Origin: Girardinichthys multiradiatus
Lineage: Eukaryota > Chordata > Actinopteri > Cyprinodontiformes > Goodeidae
Length of the DNA: 64,000 nt
Direction of reading: 5' to 3'
Assembly: GCF_021462225.1 (NCBI RefSeq)
Contig: NC_061808.1
Span: forward strand, 26,139,119-26,203,118
The translations under genes were made by a program, and so were the position numbers. Shown here piece after piece: positions 23,435 to 35,425 of the stretch. The number at the start of each line of letters is the position of its first letter. The first letter of the stretch is position 1. The notes beneath the pieces are model-generated. The model searched no databases. It was not told the DNA's origin and saw only the letters and a list, made by a program, of their open reading frames with translations.

Positions 23435-25031
23435 CAGGTCCTTCTCAAAATATTAGCATATTGTGATAAAGCTCATTATTTTCCATAATGTAATGATGAA
23501 AATTTAACATTCATATATTTTAGATTCATTGCACACTAACTGAAATATTTCAGGTCTTTTATTGTCTTAAAACGGATGATTTTGGCATACAGCTCATGAA
23601 AACCCAAAATTCCTATCTCACAAAATTAGCATATTTCATCCGACCAACAAAAGAAAAGTGTTTTTAACACAAAAAACGTCAACCTTCAAATAATCATGTA
23701 CAGTTATGCACTCAATACTTGGTCGGGAATCCTTTTGCAGAAATGACAGCTTCAATGCGGCGTGGCATGGAGGCAAACATTCTGTGGCACTGCTGAGGTC
23801 TTATGGAGGCCCAGGATGCTTCGATAGCGGCCTTTAGCTCATCCAGAGTGTTGGATCTTGAGTCTCTCAACGTTCTCTTCACAATATCCCACAGATTCTC
23901 TATGGGGTTCAGGTCAGGAGAGTTGGCAGGCCAATTGAGCACAGTGATACCATGGTCAGTAAACCATTTACCAGTGGTTTTGACACTGTGAGCAGGTGCC
24001 AGGTAGTGCTGAAAAATGAAATCTTCATCTCCATAAAGCTTTTCAGCAGATGGAAGCATGAAGTGCTCCAAAATCTCCTGATAGCTAGCTGCATTGACCC
24101 TGCCCTTGATAAAACACAGTGGACCAACACCAGCAGCTGACACGGCACCCCAGACCATCACTGACTGTGGGTACTTGACACTGGACTTCTGGCATTTTGG
24201 CATTTCCTTCTCCCCAGTCTTCCTCCAGACTCTGGCACCTTGATTTCCGAATGACATGCAGAATTTGCTTTCATCCGAAAAAAGTATTTTGGACCACTGA
24301 GCAACAGTCCAGTTGCCCAGGTCAGGCGCTTCTGCCGCTGATTCTGGTTCAAAAGTGGCTTGACCTGGGGAATGCGGCACCTGTAGCCCATTTCCTGCAC
24401 ACGCCTGTGCACGGTGGCTTTGGATGTTTCTACTCCAGACTCAGTCCACTGCTTCCGCAGGTCCCCTAAGGTCTGGAATCGGCCCTTCTCCACAATCTTC
24501 CTCAGGGTCCGGTCACCTCTTCTCGTTGTGCAGCGTTTACTGCCACACTTTTTCCTTCCCACAGACTTCCCACTGAGGTGCCTTGATATAGCACTCTGGG
24601 AACAGCCTATTCGTTCAGAAATTTCTTTCTGTGTCTTACCCTCTTGCTTGAGGGTGTCAATAGTGGCCTTCTGGACAGCAGTCAGGTCGGCAGTCTTACC
24701 CATGATTGGGGTTTTGAGTGATGAACCAGGCTGGGAGTTTTAAAGGCCTCAGGAATCTTTTGCAGGTGTTTAGAGTTAACTCGTTGATTCAGGTGATTAG
24801 GTTCATAGCTCGTTTAGAGACCCTTTTAATGATATGCTAATTTTGTGAGATAGGAATTTTGGGTTTTCCTGAGCTGTATGCCAAAATCATCCGTATTAAG
24901 ACAATAAAAGACCTGAAATATTTCAGTTAGTGTGCAATGAATCTAAAATATATGAATGTTAAATTTTCAACATGACATTATGGAAAATAATGAACTTTAT
25001 CACAATATGCTAATATTTTGAGAAGGACCTG
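23435..25031 (-). mobile_element. Tc1-A copy B inside Rex3-1 (1597 bp)
   Basis: Same family and orientation as the copy at 5804, with both 200-bp ends and TA on each side (23433-23434, 25032-25033). Removing it restores continuous Rex3 sequence (GAGGGTA-TA-GAGCTGG), which the unoccupied Rex3-2 at 33727-33742 confirms (GAGGGTGTAGAGCTGG). It is therefore younger than Rex3-1. Confidence 0.95.
23712..24703 (-). pseudogene. Tc1-A transposase, frameshift and lost catalytic Asp
   Basis: The frame opens normally at 24703 with MGKTADLTAVQK but has lost a net 13 bases near 24314, where other copies code TEKQHW, so it shifts just ahead of the catalytic core. The downstream frame (from about 24310 to 23712) is open to GFPTKY. 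In it the second catalytic Asp is changed: QHYLAPAHS instead of QHDLAPAHS (GAC to TAC, near 24006). The first Asp (FSDES) and the Glu (NPIENLW) remain. Either change alone should abolish activity. Confidence 0.92.
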
Positions 25032-25033
25032 TA

Positions 25034-26318
25034 GAGCTGGTCCAGTGTTCCACGGCCGGGACGAAAACCACACTGCTCCTGCTGAAGCCGGGGTTCGACT
25101 ATCGGCCGGACTCTCCTCTCCAATACCTTGGCGTAGTCCTTACCAAGGGAGGCTGAGGAGTGTGATCCCCCTGTAGTTGGAACACACCCTCCGGTCACCC
25201 TTCTTATGTAGGGGGACCACCACCCCAGTCTGCCAATCCAAAGGCACTGTCCACGTCCGCCACGCAATGTTGAAGAGGCGTGTCAACCATGACAGCCCCA
25301 CAACATCCAAAGACTTGAGGTACTCAGGGCGGATCTCATCCAACCCCGAAGCCCTGCCACCGCGGAGCTTTTTAACCACCTCGGTGACTTCAGCCTGGGT
25401 GATGAAAGAGTCCAACCCCGAGTCCCCAACCTCTGTTTCCACCACGGAATGCGTGATGGCAGGATTGAGGAGATCCTCGAAGTACTCCTTCCACCGGCCG
25501 ATAATGTCCCCAGTCGAGGTCAGCAGCTCCCCACCCCCACTGTAAACAGTGTTGGCGAAGCACTGCTTCCCCCTCCTGAGGCGCCGGACGGTTTGCCAGA
25601 ATCGCTTCGGGCCCAACCGGTAGTCCTTCTCCATGGCCTCACCGAACTCCTCCCAGGTCCGGGTTTTTGCCTCTGCCACCGTCCGGGCCGCGGCACGCTT
25701 GGCCTCACGGTACCCGTCAACCGCCTCAGGAGTCCCACAAGCCAACCACAGCCGATAGGACTCCTTCTTCAGCTTGACAGCGTCCCTTACTGTCGGTGTC
25801 CACCACCGGGTCCGGGGATTGCCGCCGCAACAGGTACCGCAGACCTTATGGCCGCAGCTACGGGCAGCAGCATCGACAACAGATGCGGAGAACATGGTCC
25901 ACTCGGACTCTATGTCTTCAACATCCCTCGGCATCTGGTCAAAGCTCTCCCGGAGGTGAGAGTTGAATACATCCCTGGCCAAGGGGTCCGCCAGACGTTC
26001 CCAGCAGACCCTCACTATGCGCTTGGGCCTGCCAAGTCTTTCCGGCTTTCTCCTCCCCCAGCGGATCCAACTCACCACCAGGTGGTGATCATTGGACAGC
26101 TCAGCCCCTCTCTTCACCCGAGTGTCCAAAATATGCGGCCGAAGGTCTGATGATACGACAACAAATTCGATTATTGACCTCCTGCCTAGGGTATCCTGGT
26201 GCCAGGTGCACTGATGGACACCCTTATTTTTGAACATGGTGTTCATTATGGACAATCCGTGACTAGCACAGAAGTCCAATAACAAAACACCGCTTGGATT
26301 CAGATCGGAGAGGCCATT
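25034..26318 (-). pseudogene. Rex3-1 endonuclease end and reverse transcriptase N-terminal half
   Basis: An open minus-strand stretch (25140-26285, 381 codons) begins [19 protein letters not shown] and continues through [11 protein letters not shown] and AELSNDHHLV, the end of the APE-type endonuclease, including its final Asp-His pair. It then enters the linker and the first reverse-transcriptase blocks (GGRASGLDEIRPEYLK, VVPLHKKGDRRVCSNYRGIT). It stops at LLSLPW because of a one-base T insertion near 25146. The next frame goes on KVLERRVRPIVEPRLQQEQ, CGFRPGRGTLDQL up to the Tc1 insertion. The conserved GDFNAH block lies upstream and is lost by 5' truncation. Confidence 0.85.
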
Positions 26319-29300
26319 ATACTATGAATTAAACCTATACATAGGTTTAATTCACTGACAGTAAAGATAACATTTTTGACCTTTCCACTGGTCACGCACT
26401 AGTCGAGGCCACTTGAGCTCAACATTTCAGTAAGCAGTAGATGTTTGGTGTATCTCTACCACAATGTGGAGTTCTTTGTAATTGTTTTTGACATTGTTCT
26501 TGATGAAATGTGATTTACAGGTGCAACTTTGCAAAGATGCTAAGTTTTAATGCTGTTAAGGGTATTTTATTTCGTAATCATTGCAAACAATCCACGTTAG
26601 TGCAGTTTTTTTCCTTATTTCATGCTAACATTTAAAATGCTAAGCAAGGTCTGTAGAGTTTGAGATGAAACTCAGAGGCTTAATGCACATTCTCTGAGCA
26701 TTATAGCCTGACCCTGAGCTAACTGGCTTTGATATCTTTTCTGAAATTATTCGAAGTTTTCACTGTATGCATTAATATTTTCTGCTGCAAAATAAGCGCA
26801 AGTAGTTTGACCTCATAATCTGTCTAGAATAATCAAATGTATCAGTTGTGTCCCTAGGATCATTTGTGATATCTCCACCGTTTTAGTATAATGGTAATTT
26901 ACACCTGAATGACCTAGTCCAGAACAGTGCTGATTATTCTGCTTTTATAAGGGTGCTACTTACTTTCCTTATTTCTTTGGAAGCAATGATAACATTGATG
27001 ATGCAATGGGTATTTTGTTGTTCATCTGAGACAGGCTTACTTTTTACCATGACGGTAGATAAAATGTCATAATCGCCATCGTACTGCCACTGGTGCTAAG
27101 CTGTCAGTCTATTACAACAATGGAAGAAATGTCAAACATTATTTTTGCCCCATTCTCTATAATGAAACTATAAAACTAACATTGTTAGTTGGTCAGCTCA
27201 GAGTGATTCATGATATAAGCTCTGTGTACAACATTCCCATGGATTGCTTGTTTTGACAAGCTCCTTTAGACATAGGAATGTAATGATCCTCTTCCAGTGG
27301 TGAACCTACCTGTTATTGTGCCAATATTGGACTAATTACCAATTTACCAGTGACATACGAGCTAGTAAGAGATAGTTAAATAAAAATACCAAGGTTTCAC
27401 TGTTTTTCATTCTATTTTGTTTTTAATAATAAAGATTAGTTTTTAGTGGTTAAGATAATAATTTAAACTTGTGTGGTTTGTTGTTGCACTGCAATCACAG
27501 AAATAAAGAATGTTATTTTGATTAATTTTGTACCGCAGCGTTGACTTTCATCTGTTGACTGATGCAGAAGTTAGCATCTGGATCATAGTTTGAATAAAGG
27601 AAGAAATTTGGACTGCCTTTGAGTAGCTTCAAATTTTAATGGAGAAGACATTATTCTTAAATGATCCGTTTTTAGATAGAAATCATTCAGTCTAGTTTTT
27701 GACCATGAATTTAGATTATAAAGCAGAGCTGATCACATGTAGTTCAGATTCCTTAGAAGCAGTTAAATAACGATATACTCGAGCTGCCAAGAAGGTGTGA
27801 ACTTCTGCATGTTGTTGATCAGTATCGGTCAAGACACAGAACAAGGAGATAAAGACTTGTGAGATGCATCAACCTTCACTTTCCAGTATGTTCTGGTGGT
27901 CAAATCATTATTTTTGAATAAATGATAAGTATTATTATTATTATTTTTTTTTTTTGAGGACTTTAGCTTTTCTTCAATTATTCCAAGGTTAGAGTTGAGC
28001 TAAATAATCAAACAAAATAATTTATCTGAAAATAGTCAAGTGATACACTGATACAGGATACATAAAAACCGCCAAAGACTTTGGAAATCCTTAGAAAACA
28101 TAAAGATTTCTTAATCAAGACCTCTATAGAAGAAAGTCTGGAATGAATGGATTGTTTAATACTAGAGTACTGTAGTTTGGAGTGTGATCTGTATGATTAT
28201 AATATAATAAACCTCAGAATTTTGTAAAATGTTTCGTGAACATGCTTATTATACATAATAGTATCCCTTATTGCTGTTTTTCTTTATGAAGTTTTACTGG
28301 TAGTACAATAAGCTGATAAAAGCTGGTGAAGTGGCTGGACTGTGCACTTGGGTAGCTGGCCTGGAGTCAGCTGCTTAAGGCATGTCACTTGTAGCATGCC
28401 AATTGTATCTCAAAACAACTGGGTTACGTTAACAAGTATGATGGTTGGTGCACCCATTATTTCCATACCCTGACTCCAAAAATCCCAGTTACTCCAGCAG
28501 CTTCTCTTGCATCTTAATAAACCGTAGGAATGGATTGAACATTATTTTAAGACCTTCATAAATCTTCATACCGGAAACTTACCCCTATTTTGAGAGACAT
28601 TTTTGAAAGCCTAAATATTTAAATGCCTTTTATTTTTTCCTGATACAGTTTTCTGCTTTAAAATAGATGTACCCACCAATGTGGTTTTCTGCTTTTGTTG
28701 GTCACCGTTTCTTTATGCAACCCGAATAAGTTGCCTTTTGATTATGACTAAATAATATAAGTACATAAAACTACAATCTACTGCCAGATGTTAGGAAATC
28801 CAAATGCATAGTTGGTCAAAATATAACCTTCAGCTTTATAAGGATTGGATTTCCAGATGTATTTGAAAATTCTTTTGTACTGAGAATGTAAAGATGGTCA
28901 AAAAATAAGGAAATGTACAGAGTCACAGCCTCTGAAAATATCAGACAAGTAAATGTAGAGGTCCTTTTTCTAAATACCTGAGAAATAGGCTCTGAGAAGC
29001 CAGTACTGAAAGGTGATATTTTTCTATTCTTAACTTAATTCTAATATTTGTCTTGGAACAAGCCTAGACACATACTAAACTAACTTTTACATACATTTAG
29101 CCTTGATTTCTGAGGAGTATTTAGATGTCTTTCAGATGTCCTTTCAACCAAGAAATGCTCTGTGGGTTACTGTAACCCATCCTACTACGGGCTGGTCAAA
29201 CGAGATGCCCCATTACTTATTTAGCAGCACTTTAAGGGGTACCCAGGTCAATTGAGAAGCCACTCTCTTTTATGATAACATTTGCCAAACAGCCTCTAAC

Positions 29301-31057
29301 ACGGTAGGCAAAGAAGAAATTGAATGAGATGAAATCAAGTGAAGGGATAAAAAAACAGGGTAGGTAATGTGCCCTGTGGTTAGATAGTAAATTGAAGGTC
29401 AACCTGTCGGGGGCGGTGTATATTCTTCTGGCTGTCTGGGTAGTGACAGGCAGACAGATTTGTGGGGCCAAGATGAAAAAAAAGCCTTATGCCTTCAAAT
29501 TGATGTGACCAAAAGAGGGACGTTGCATTTTTTTTTCCTCCTGTAATGAAATTCTTTTGGGGCCCTTTCATTTTATAGCCTAGCCTTGCTTTAGGAATTG
29601 CGAGTTTTGATACATTGAGAGCTCATGTGAAAAGACACATGATAAGAGGGGTTATAGAAGAGAGGACAGACTTTTCAGCCAGCTCTGGTTGTTCTCTTTG
29701 TGTGTGTGTAGAGAGAGTTCAGCATGGACACTTTTCCCCAACCTAATCATGAGCCCCCTCTTTTATCTGAGTGCTTACCCACTGCCCAAGCCTATACATC
29801 ACAGTAACACAATGCATGTGCACACACACACATTCATGCATCCGCTGTCTGTCTTGTCTTTCTCTTCTTCGAAGCCATATATTACCGTGTATCACCCACT
29901 GCCACTCTGGCAACATATTAAAAAGAGGGATAGTGGCTGCTCTGTTATTGCCAGGAAAGTGATTTACCATGGGGCCACATTCCCACCATATTGATTAAAG
30001 AATGTGTGTGTTTCTTTCACCTTTTCTCCCATTTCACTGAGCTTTCTCATTTTCTCTCTCTGCTGTTGCCAACTCTTCTCCTCTGCCTCTCCTTCCTTCT
30101 TCCTCTCCTCCTTTTATCTCTCACTTCACTTCCCTATCTCTGATCTTGCCTAAAAACCTCCACCACTCCCATGAGTGTATGCGAGTCTCCCTCTCTCATC
30201 TGTGTCAGCATCAGACTCATGTGGCTGACTGTGTTTGAGAGTACAGCCAAGGCATGGGCTGGAAGGCGAGGGAGGAAATGAGAAAGTGAAAATAAGAACA
30301 AGACAAAGAGAAAAGTTGGAAAGAAAAATCTTGCTTCCAGTGTGGTTCCTTGTACTGTCTCGAGGACTTATTTCATTCATTCAAATAATTGCAGAGGAGA
30401 AAGGACACTTCATTTTTGTAACAAATTTTAAACTCTTTAGACATGACAAGAGGTGTCATCTGAGGTGGTCAACCTAAATTTCGCAGTACTCTCTTTATAC
30501 TGTAAAGTCACATGCATTTGTCATACACAGACACCAAGGAAATTATAATAAATTGTTCAGTGCTCTTAAAAGAGCAAAGGAATGTTATAAATAGAAAGTT
30601 TTTCCCAGTTGTCAATATTGGCGATCCCGGATCACTCTGATGGCTTGACATGAGAAGTATTCAAACACTTTTACCCTGTAAATAACAGAAACTTGCTTGC
30701 TGTACTCAGTTCAACCTTCCTGTTATCTGCTAGAAATCATACTCTTTCTCTCTCTCACAGACTGAATGAACCGGAGATAAGGTTTGACCATTTGTTAGAT
30801 GATCAAGACGTAGAATGGTCCTCTTAAATAGCTTCTTATGTCTGTGGGACTCCAGTAACTTCAGTTTTAAACTCCTTACAGATCTGGAGTGTTCTTCTCC
30901 CAGCAAACATGTCAACACCATACTGAGTGCGGTGCGATAATGGATAATGGATCAGAAAATAAAAAATGTTTTTGGGTTTCCAATTATCAGGTCACAAATC
31001 AGCACTGATCAGGCTTAAAAAAATTAAGCCATTCCAGTCAGTATTTGATTTCTTTAA
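26319..31057. other. Long intronic stretch, nothing coding recognised
   Basis: AT-rich DNA without a recognised exon or repeat. A 12-bp inverted repeat with two-base spacer (26327-26352) sits just outside the 5' edge of Rex3-1. A TTA/T run is at 27930-27956, and a CT-rich run is at 30005-30135. Weak open frames at 29.2-30.5 kb lack any domain or splice support. Confidence 0.35.
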
Positions 31058-31610
31058 AGAGGAACTAAACCCCAAATTATCTTTTTTTGCAGATAAACTG
31101 GGCCTTTAGTGTGGTACCTTCATGTTACTGTGCTATTTTCTTTAATTTCATATAAACTTGTTTAATTCTGCAACATTTGTCCTAAAACCGTCGTAGTGGT
31201 TCAACAGTGGTTACTGCTGTTGAATTTTCCTATTGGTTCAAACGTTACAACTTGGTACATGCTTACGTCACAGCCTCAAATTTGGGTATAAAACCATTTC
31301 ACTCCGACACGCTGCCATAGCAAGTCAGGAGTTGGAATTGCTCCTCCACGACCTCGGCAGCACCAGCTTCGGACTTTGCTGAGTCAGCGCCTTGAGCCAG
31401 CGGCTCGAACTGATAAGGCTTAGGCCCACTGGGCTTCATAAAGCGTCTCTTAACCTCCTAAGATGAGGGGGGTGCTGCCACTCGTCCTCTGGACCACACC
31501 CTGCTTAACCCCCTTTGCTTATCCCCACACTTGGCACTGCCTACTTTGGTGGCATTTTCAAAGTTCGTCTGGGGGCGGAGTTATTCTTTTACATGGGGTT
31601 TAGTTCCACT
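31058..31610. mobile_element. Non-autonomous inverted-repeat element flanked by TTAA (553 bp)
   Basis: The ends are a 17-bp inverted repeat, AGAGGAACTAAACCCCA at the left (31058-31074) and the inverse of AGTGGAACTAAACCCCA at the right (31594-31610), with one mismatch. TTAA stands directly outside both ends (31054-31057, 31611-31614), the target preference of piggyBac-type transposons. The inside has no transposase frame. It is unlike the surroundings: the right half is GC-rich, and it carries TTACGTCA at 31263-31270 and TATAAAA at 31287-31293. I infer a short non-autonomous DNA element. The piggyBac link rests only on TTAA. Confidence 0.65.
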
Positions 31611-31614
31611 TTAA

Positions 31615-33130
31615 GGAATTCTAGTTTAACCAAAAAGTGTTAAACATGTTTTAAACTAGAGAAATCATATTGGAGCCCATGTCACGGCCTGTAATTTTAA
31701 GATGCTTATCTGTGTTAAGTTGTTTTCTTCCTTGTTCGGGTAAAAAAAAAAATGTTGGCCCTTTTTGTCTGTTTAATCATGATCACATGCAGGCTCAAAA
31801 ACTGAGTTTTTATAAATCTCCACTTTGGCCAGAGTTTTCAGAATTAGTAGTTAGCACTGTTATTTTGCAGCATTCCAGTTTGACAGGTTGGTATAATCAT
31901 AACATATTCTTATCTCTCATTAATGTTTTAGACATTATTTGACTTTCCCTCTAAAATGACATTCTCACCAGTCAGAGCGGAGTTAAGATTTCCAAAGTAA
32001 GTTTTCTACTAGGAAATTTAGATTGTATTCAGAAAAATATCATTATATATGATGGCATTCATTTAAAATTTTTGCATTTGTCATAGATAAACCCCTGGCA
32101 TTGGCACATTTTTGGTGATTCCACATTTGTATAAATAAAGCCTCATTTCTTTACTTGCCCTCTCAGCTGTTATTTTTCCATTTGATTTAATTTTTCTTCT
32201 TTTGCTTTTTGTTATTTTTGGAAGAGTTGAGTAGAAAATAAATATTTATTTATGCCATTTAATCCCTTATCCAATAAATATCTGGTGCCCACGTAGTTTT
32301 GCAAAACTTTAGTGTGAGAGCAAATTCTCACAGTTTATAACTTTCCATACAGTTTACACCAGATTCCTTTTATTTTTCCCCCGTCTTTTTCTTTTTTTAT
32401 GGTCATTCAGTAGTCGCTCTATTTGTTCATTCCACCTGCCCTAGGCTGTCTCCCAGGCCATTAATCTGTACTGCTCCAACCACTCCTCTGGGCCAGACTA
32501 TGCTATGGCGCCACACTGATAGGCCACTGTGCTCATACAGATATGAAGCGATGGACAGTGATAGAGAATGGCTTTTAGAAGAAGCACCAAGAGACATGAA
32601 TTTGGAGGAGAAAGAGAAACTTACTGAGAGAAATGAAAGAGAAATGAAAGTACTGTCGCTTCTTCCTCATTGTTCATGTAACCTGAAACAAAAGTGAAGA
32701 AATCATGAATGTGAGATGATGTTAAACCAAACAACTGCAGCAAGGACACTATGGTGTCTGCCCTTTTGAAAAGGTTGAGATTTGAGGAGATTAATATGCT
32801 GTTGGATCCCACAGGGATGATTTCAGGCTCGCCTGCATCCTGCCAGGACAGACAACAGCCGTCAGTGGCATAGGGAGGAATTAGCCACATTGTGGGGTTT
32901 AGAGACCCCTGTCTGCGTGCACACATTTATTAATGCACATATTTTTGGAATTACAGTAGGTCTCAAAAGTGTATAAACACCTTTTAAGATGTTCACTGAA
33001 ATACAAAATATGCCGTAATAAATTTAACTTTCTCCATCTTCAATATGAGATATGGAATAGTGGGCAAACTTGCAATCAAGTAGTACACATTTTTTTATAT
33101 TAGTTGTTTTTGTTCTTTTGGGGTTGGGGG
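31615..33130. other. Intronic stretch, nothing coding recognised
   Basis: No exon supported. A sequence at 32953-32985 (CAGTAGGTCTCAAAAGTGTA) looks like the end of a Tc1-type element, but no partner end or transposase was found with it. Confidence 0.35.
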
Positions 33131-33843
33131 CCCAAGGGTAGGAATGTACATCGACCAGTAAATCAAGAGTGTTACTTCTCGGCTCAGCTCTCTCTTCACC
33201 ACAACGAACCAGAGCGTCCCCATTATGGCGGCAGCCGCACCATTCAGTCTGTCGATCTCCCATTCCATTCTGCCCTCACTCATGAATAAGACCCCAAGAT
33301 ACTCCTCCACTTGAGGCAGGAGCTCCCTGTTAACCTGAAGAGGGCGAGCCACTCTTGTTCCGGTTGAGAACCATGGCTTCAGACATGGAGGAGCTGATCC
33401 TCATCCCAGCCGATTCACAATTGGCTGCAACCCGCCCCAGTGCATGCTGTAGGTCTTGGCTAGAGGGGTCCAACAGGACCACGTCGTCTGTAAAAAGAAG
33501 AGATAAAATCTACTGGTCCCCAAACTAGACCCCTTCTGTCCCTTGGCTGTGCCTAGAAATCCTGTCCATAAAAGTTATGAACAGGACCGGTAACAAAGGG
33601 CAATGCGGACCAAACTCCTGCTCCGCTTGTACAGAGACTGGATGGCACCGACTCCGTACTCCTGGAGCGCCCCCCCCCATTTGGACCATTGGGCAAACAA
33701 CCATGAACCCTCAAGCACCACGTAGAGGGTGTAGAGCTGGTCCAGTGTTACACGGCCAGGACGTAAACCACACTGCTCCTCCTGAAGCCAAGTTCACCTA
33801 TCGGCCGGACACTCCTCTCCAGTACCCTGGGATAGGGCTTACC
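33131..33843 (-). mobile_element. Rex3-2, degraded fragment of Rex3 LINE
   Basis: This minus-strand fragment corresponds to the middle and late reverse-transcriptase code of Rex3. Readable pieces are VNRELLPQVEEYLGVLFMSEGRMEWEID, VVKRELSREVTLLIYWSMYI, and at about 33470-33510 a catalytic block read as LFTDDVVLL, a variant of FADD. Both the 3' tail and the 5' part are missing, and there are several indels, for example a loss between 33600 and 33610 relative to Rex3-1. It is an old, inert copy, and it usefully preserves sites that are disrupted in Rex3-1. Confidence 0.85.
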
Positions 33844-34558
33844 AAATCACCAAACCTGTTTTTTAGTAGTGGTTAATACACTTATTTTGCCCACCATAGC
33901 AGCAAACTGAGTAGGGAATTCAGTGTGCAGAACACCAAGACTCTGTTGTGGTTCAGCTTTAATTTAATTGACTCTCAAAGAAGAAAATGTTGACCTTTTG
34001 ATTCATTAGTTCCTGCTGCACTTTGGTAAAATCTGTGAAAGCCAATCAAGCTCGGTACACAAAACAACTTGCTCATCTGCATCTTTTAGCATCTCTTTTT
34101 GATGATCTTCCACAGGAAAAAAGGAGGCTTATTATTGTCAGAAACTTTGAAATAAATTTAATTGGTGTTTAATTGCCTGCATGGTAAATCAGCATTATTT
34201 ACTTGGAATTGGCTTTACATTTAAACTGCAGGGGTTTTGTGGCTCCATAGATTAAAAATGGATGGAAACGGAAAGTCTGAATGGAAGTTCAGTATGTTCT
34301 CAGTGTATAACATCCCGTTCTTAATGTCGTATTGGCTGATTCTATGTAGGTTGATGACCTGGACTTTAAAGGACAAAAAACACTGCTGTTGAAGATGGAG
34401 TCCGAGTTTTGATATATGCGAAGGAATAGGATCAATGCCATTTCCTAGGATTGTCCACACTACTGAATTTCGAAGGTTCAGTTAACCAATTTGTAGCCTT
34501 AAAGGTTAGTGGTTAAAACATTTCACCAAAAGATAACATAAGTCTTTAAAGAAGCCAT
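33844..34558. other. Intronic stretch, nothing recognised
   Basis: No gene or repeat family recognised. Confidence 0.35.
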
Positions 34559-35425
34559 ACAGTGCTTTGAAAAAGCATTTTCACTGTTAGTTTTTTATAC
34601 TGTTGTTGTGACCTGAATCTGACTTTTCACACATTCAACAAATTTCAATGCTTTCATCAGGGCTTTTGCAGAAGGCCTTCATTATGACTCCACATTGAGC
34701 TAAAAAAAAAATTTTAAATTATTATTTATTTATGACTTTTTTTTAAAGGGGTCCAACATGTAAATCTCTAAATGCACATGGTTCGGTTTTCTTGGAATGA
34801 ATAGTGTAAAACCATGAATTAGAAATTCTACTGCTTCCAGATGGAGCCATCTTTAAATATTTAGTTTATTTTGGCTTTTAATTGATATGTTTTAGGCAAA
34901 CATTTTCCAGTCTTTCATCTATGGATCAGAGCCTGATGACACAACAGACAGCTAATGCAGTTCTTTGACACTGAGAATTGGTGGTCGTCGTAGTGAAAAA
35001 TGTATTTTCTTAGATGCTAACCTGAGCATCCAAACATGGCAAGGAGAATGCAGGTGCTAACTGTGTTCCAGTGGGATATACAAAGCTGAAAACAATCCTG
35101 GGGAACTATCATAAAGAACAGTGCTCTCGTGTTTTGAGAGGGATTTTAAAAGGTTAATAACTGCAACAACATATCTGCAACAACAAAGAAGTAAAATGCT
35201 TGAGCAAATTCTGCTGTTAGGATTGAGTTTTTGGTATCGTGGCAAGTCTAGGTGTTGTGATGATCTCGGCCTGCTTTGCTGCCTCAAGACCTGGATGACT
35301 TAACGTAAGTCCATCTCTGAATGGCTTAAAAAATTGGTTTTAGGGTGGTCTATTCAAAGTCCATACTTATATACAATTGAGATGCTGTGGCATGACCTTA
35401 AGCAGGCCTTTCATGGTCGAAAACT
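34559..35425 (+). mobile_element. Tc1-F relic, heavily deleted Tc1-like element
   Basis: The left edge CAGTGCTTTGAAAAAGCATT resembles the terminus of a Tc1-like lineage with ends of the CAGTGCTATGAAAAAGTATTT type. From about 35265 to 35425 the plus strand matches its transposase code: CGGCCTGCTTTGCTGCC, then CACCTCTGAATGGC-like sequence and GAGATGCTGTGGCATGACC, which encodes the IEMLWHDL block containing the catalytic Glu. Most of the N-terminal code is missing and no right end is visible. The terminal assignment is weaker than the transposase assignment. Confidence 0.6.

Larger units (their letters stand above)
22445..26318 (-). mobile_element. Rex3-1, RTE-clade LINE, 5' truncated, split by Tc1-A copy B
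   Basis: This is a minus-strand non-LTR retroposon. The 3' end is at the left, with an ACGAGT-type tail at 22448-22470. The 5' end is cut at about 26318, inside the endonuclease code. It carries the end of an apurinic-type endonuclease and a reverse transcriptase. Two blocks correspond to the primer sites I remember for the fish retroposon Rex3 (23171-23191 and 25216-25235), which with the protein type supports the name. Tc1-A copy B interrupts it at a TA (23433-23434). Without that insertion the LINE is about 2.3 kb. No clear target duplication was found. Confidence 0.88.

Noticed and set aside
24414..24743. 109-codon plus-strand frames that recur in every Tc1-A copy (also at 6796, 37190, 47847 and, inverted, 49827)
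   Set aside because: They are antisense shadows of the transposase N-terminus; recurrence only reflects recurrence of the transposon.
25449..26150. Long plus-strand open frame (233 codons)
   Set aside because: It is the antisense shadow of the Rex3-1 endonuclease/reverse transcriptase code, whose minus-strand frame has recognisable domains.
32953..32985. Lone Tc1-like terminus CAGTAGGTCTCAAAAGTGTA
   Set aside because: No partner end, no transposase remnant and no TA-bounded unit could be found, so it was not called as an element.
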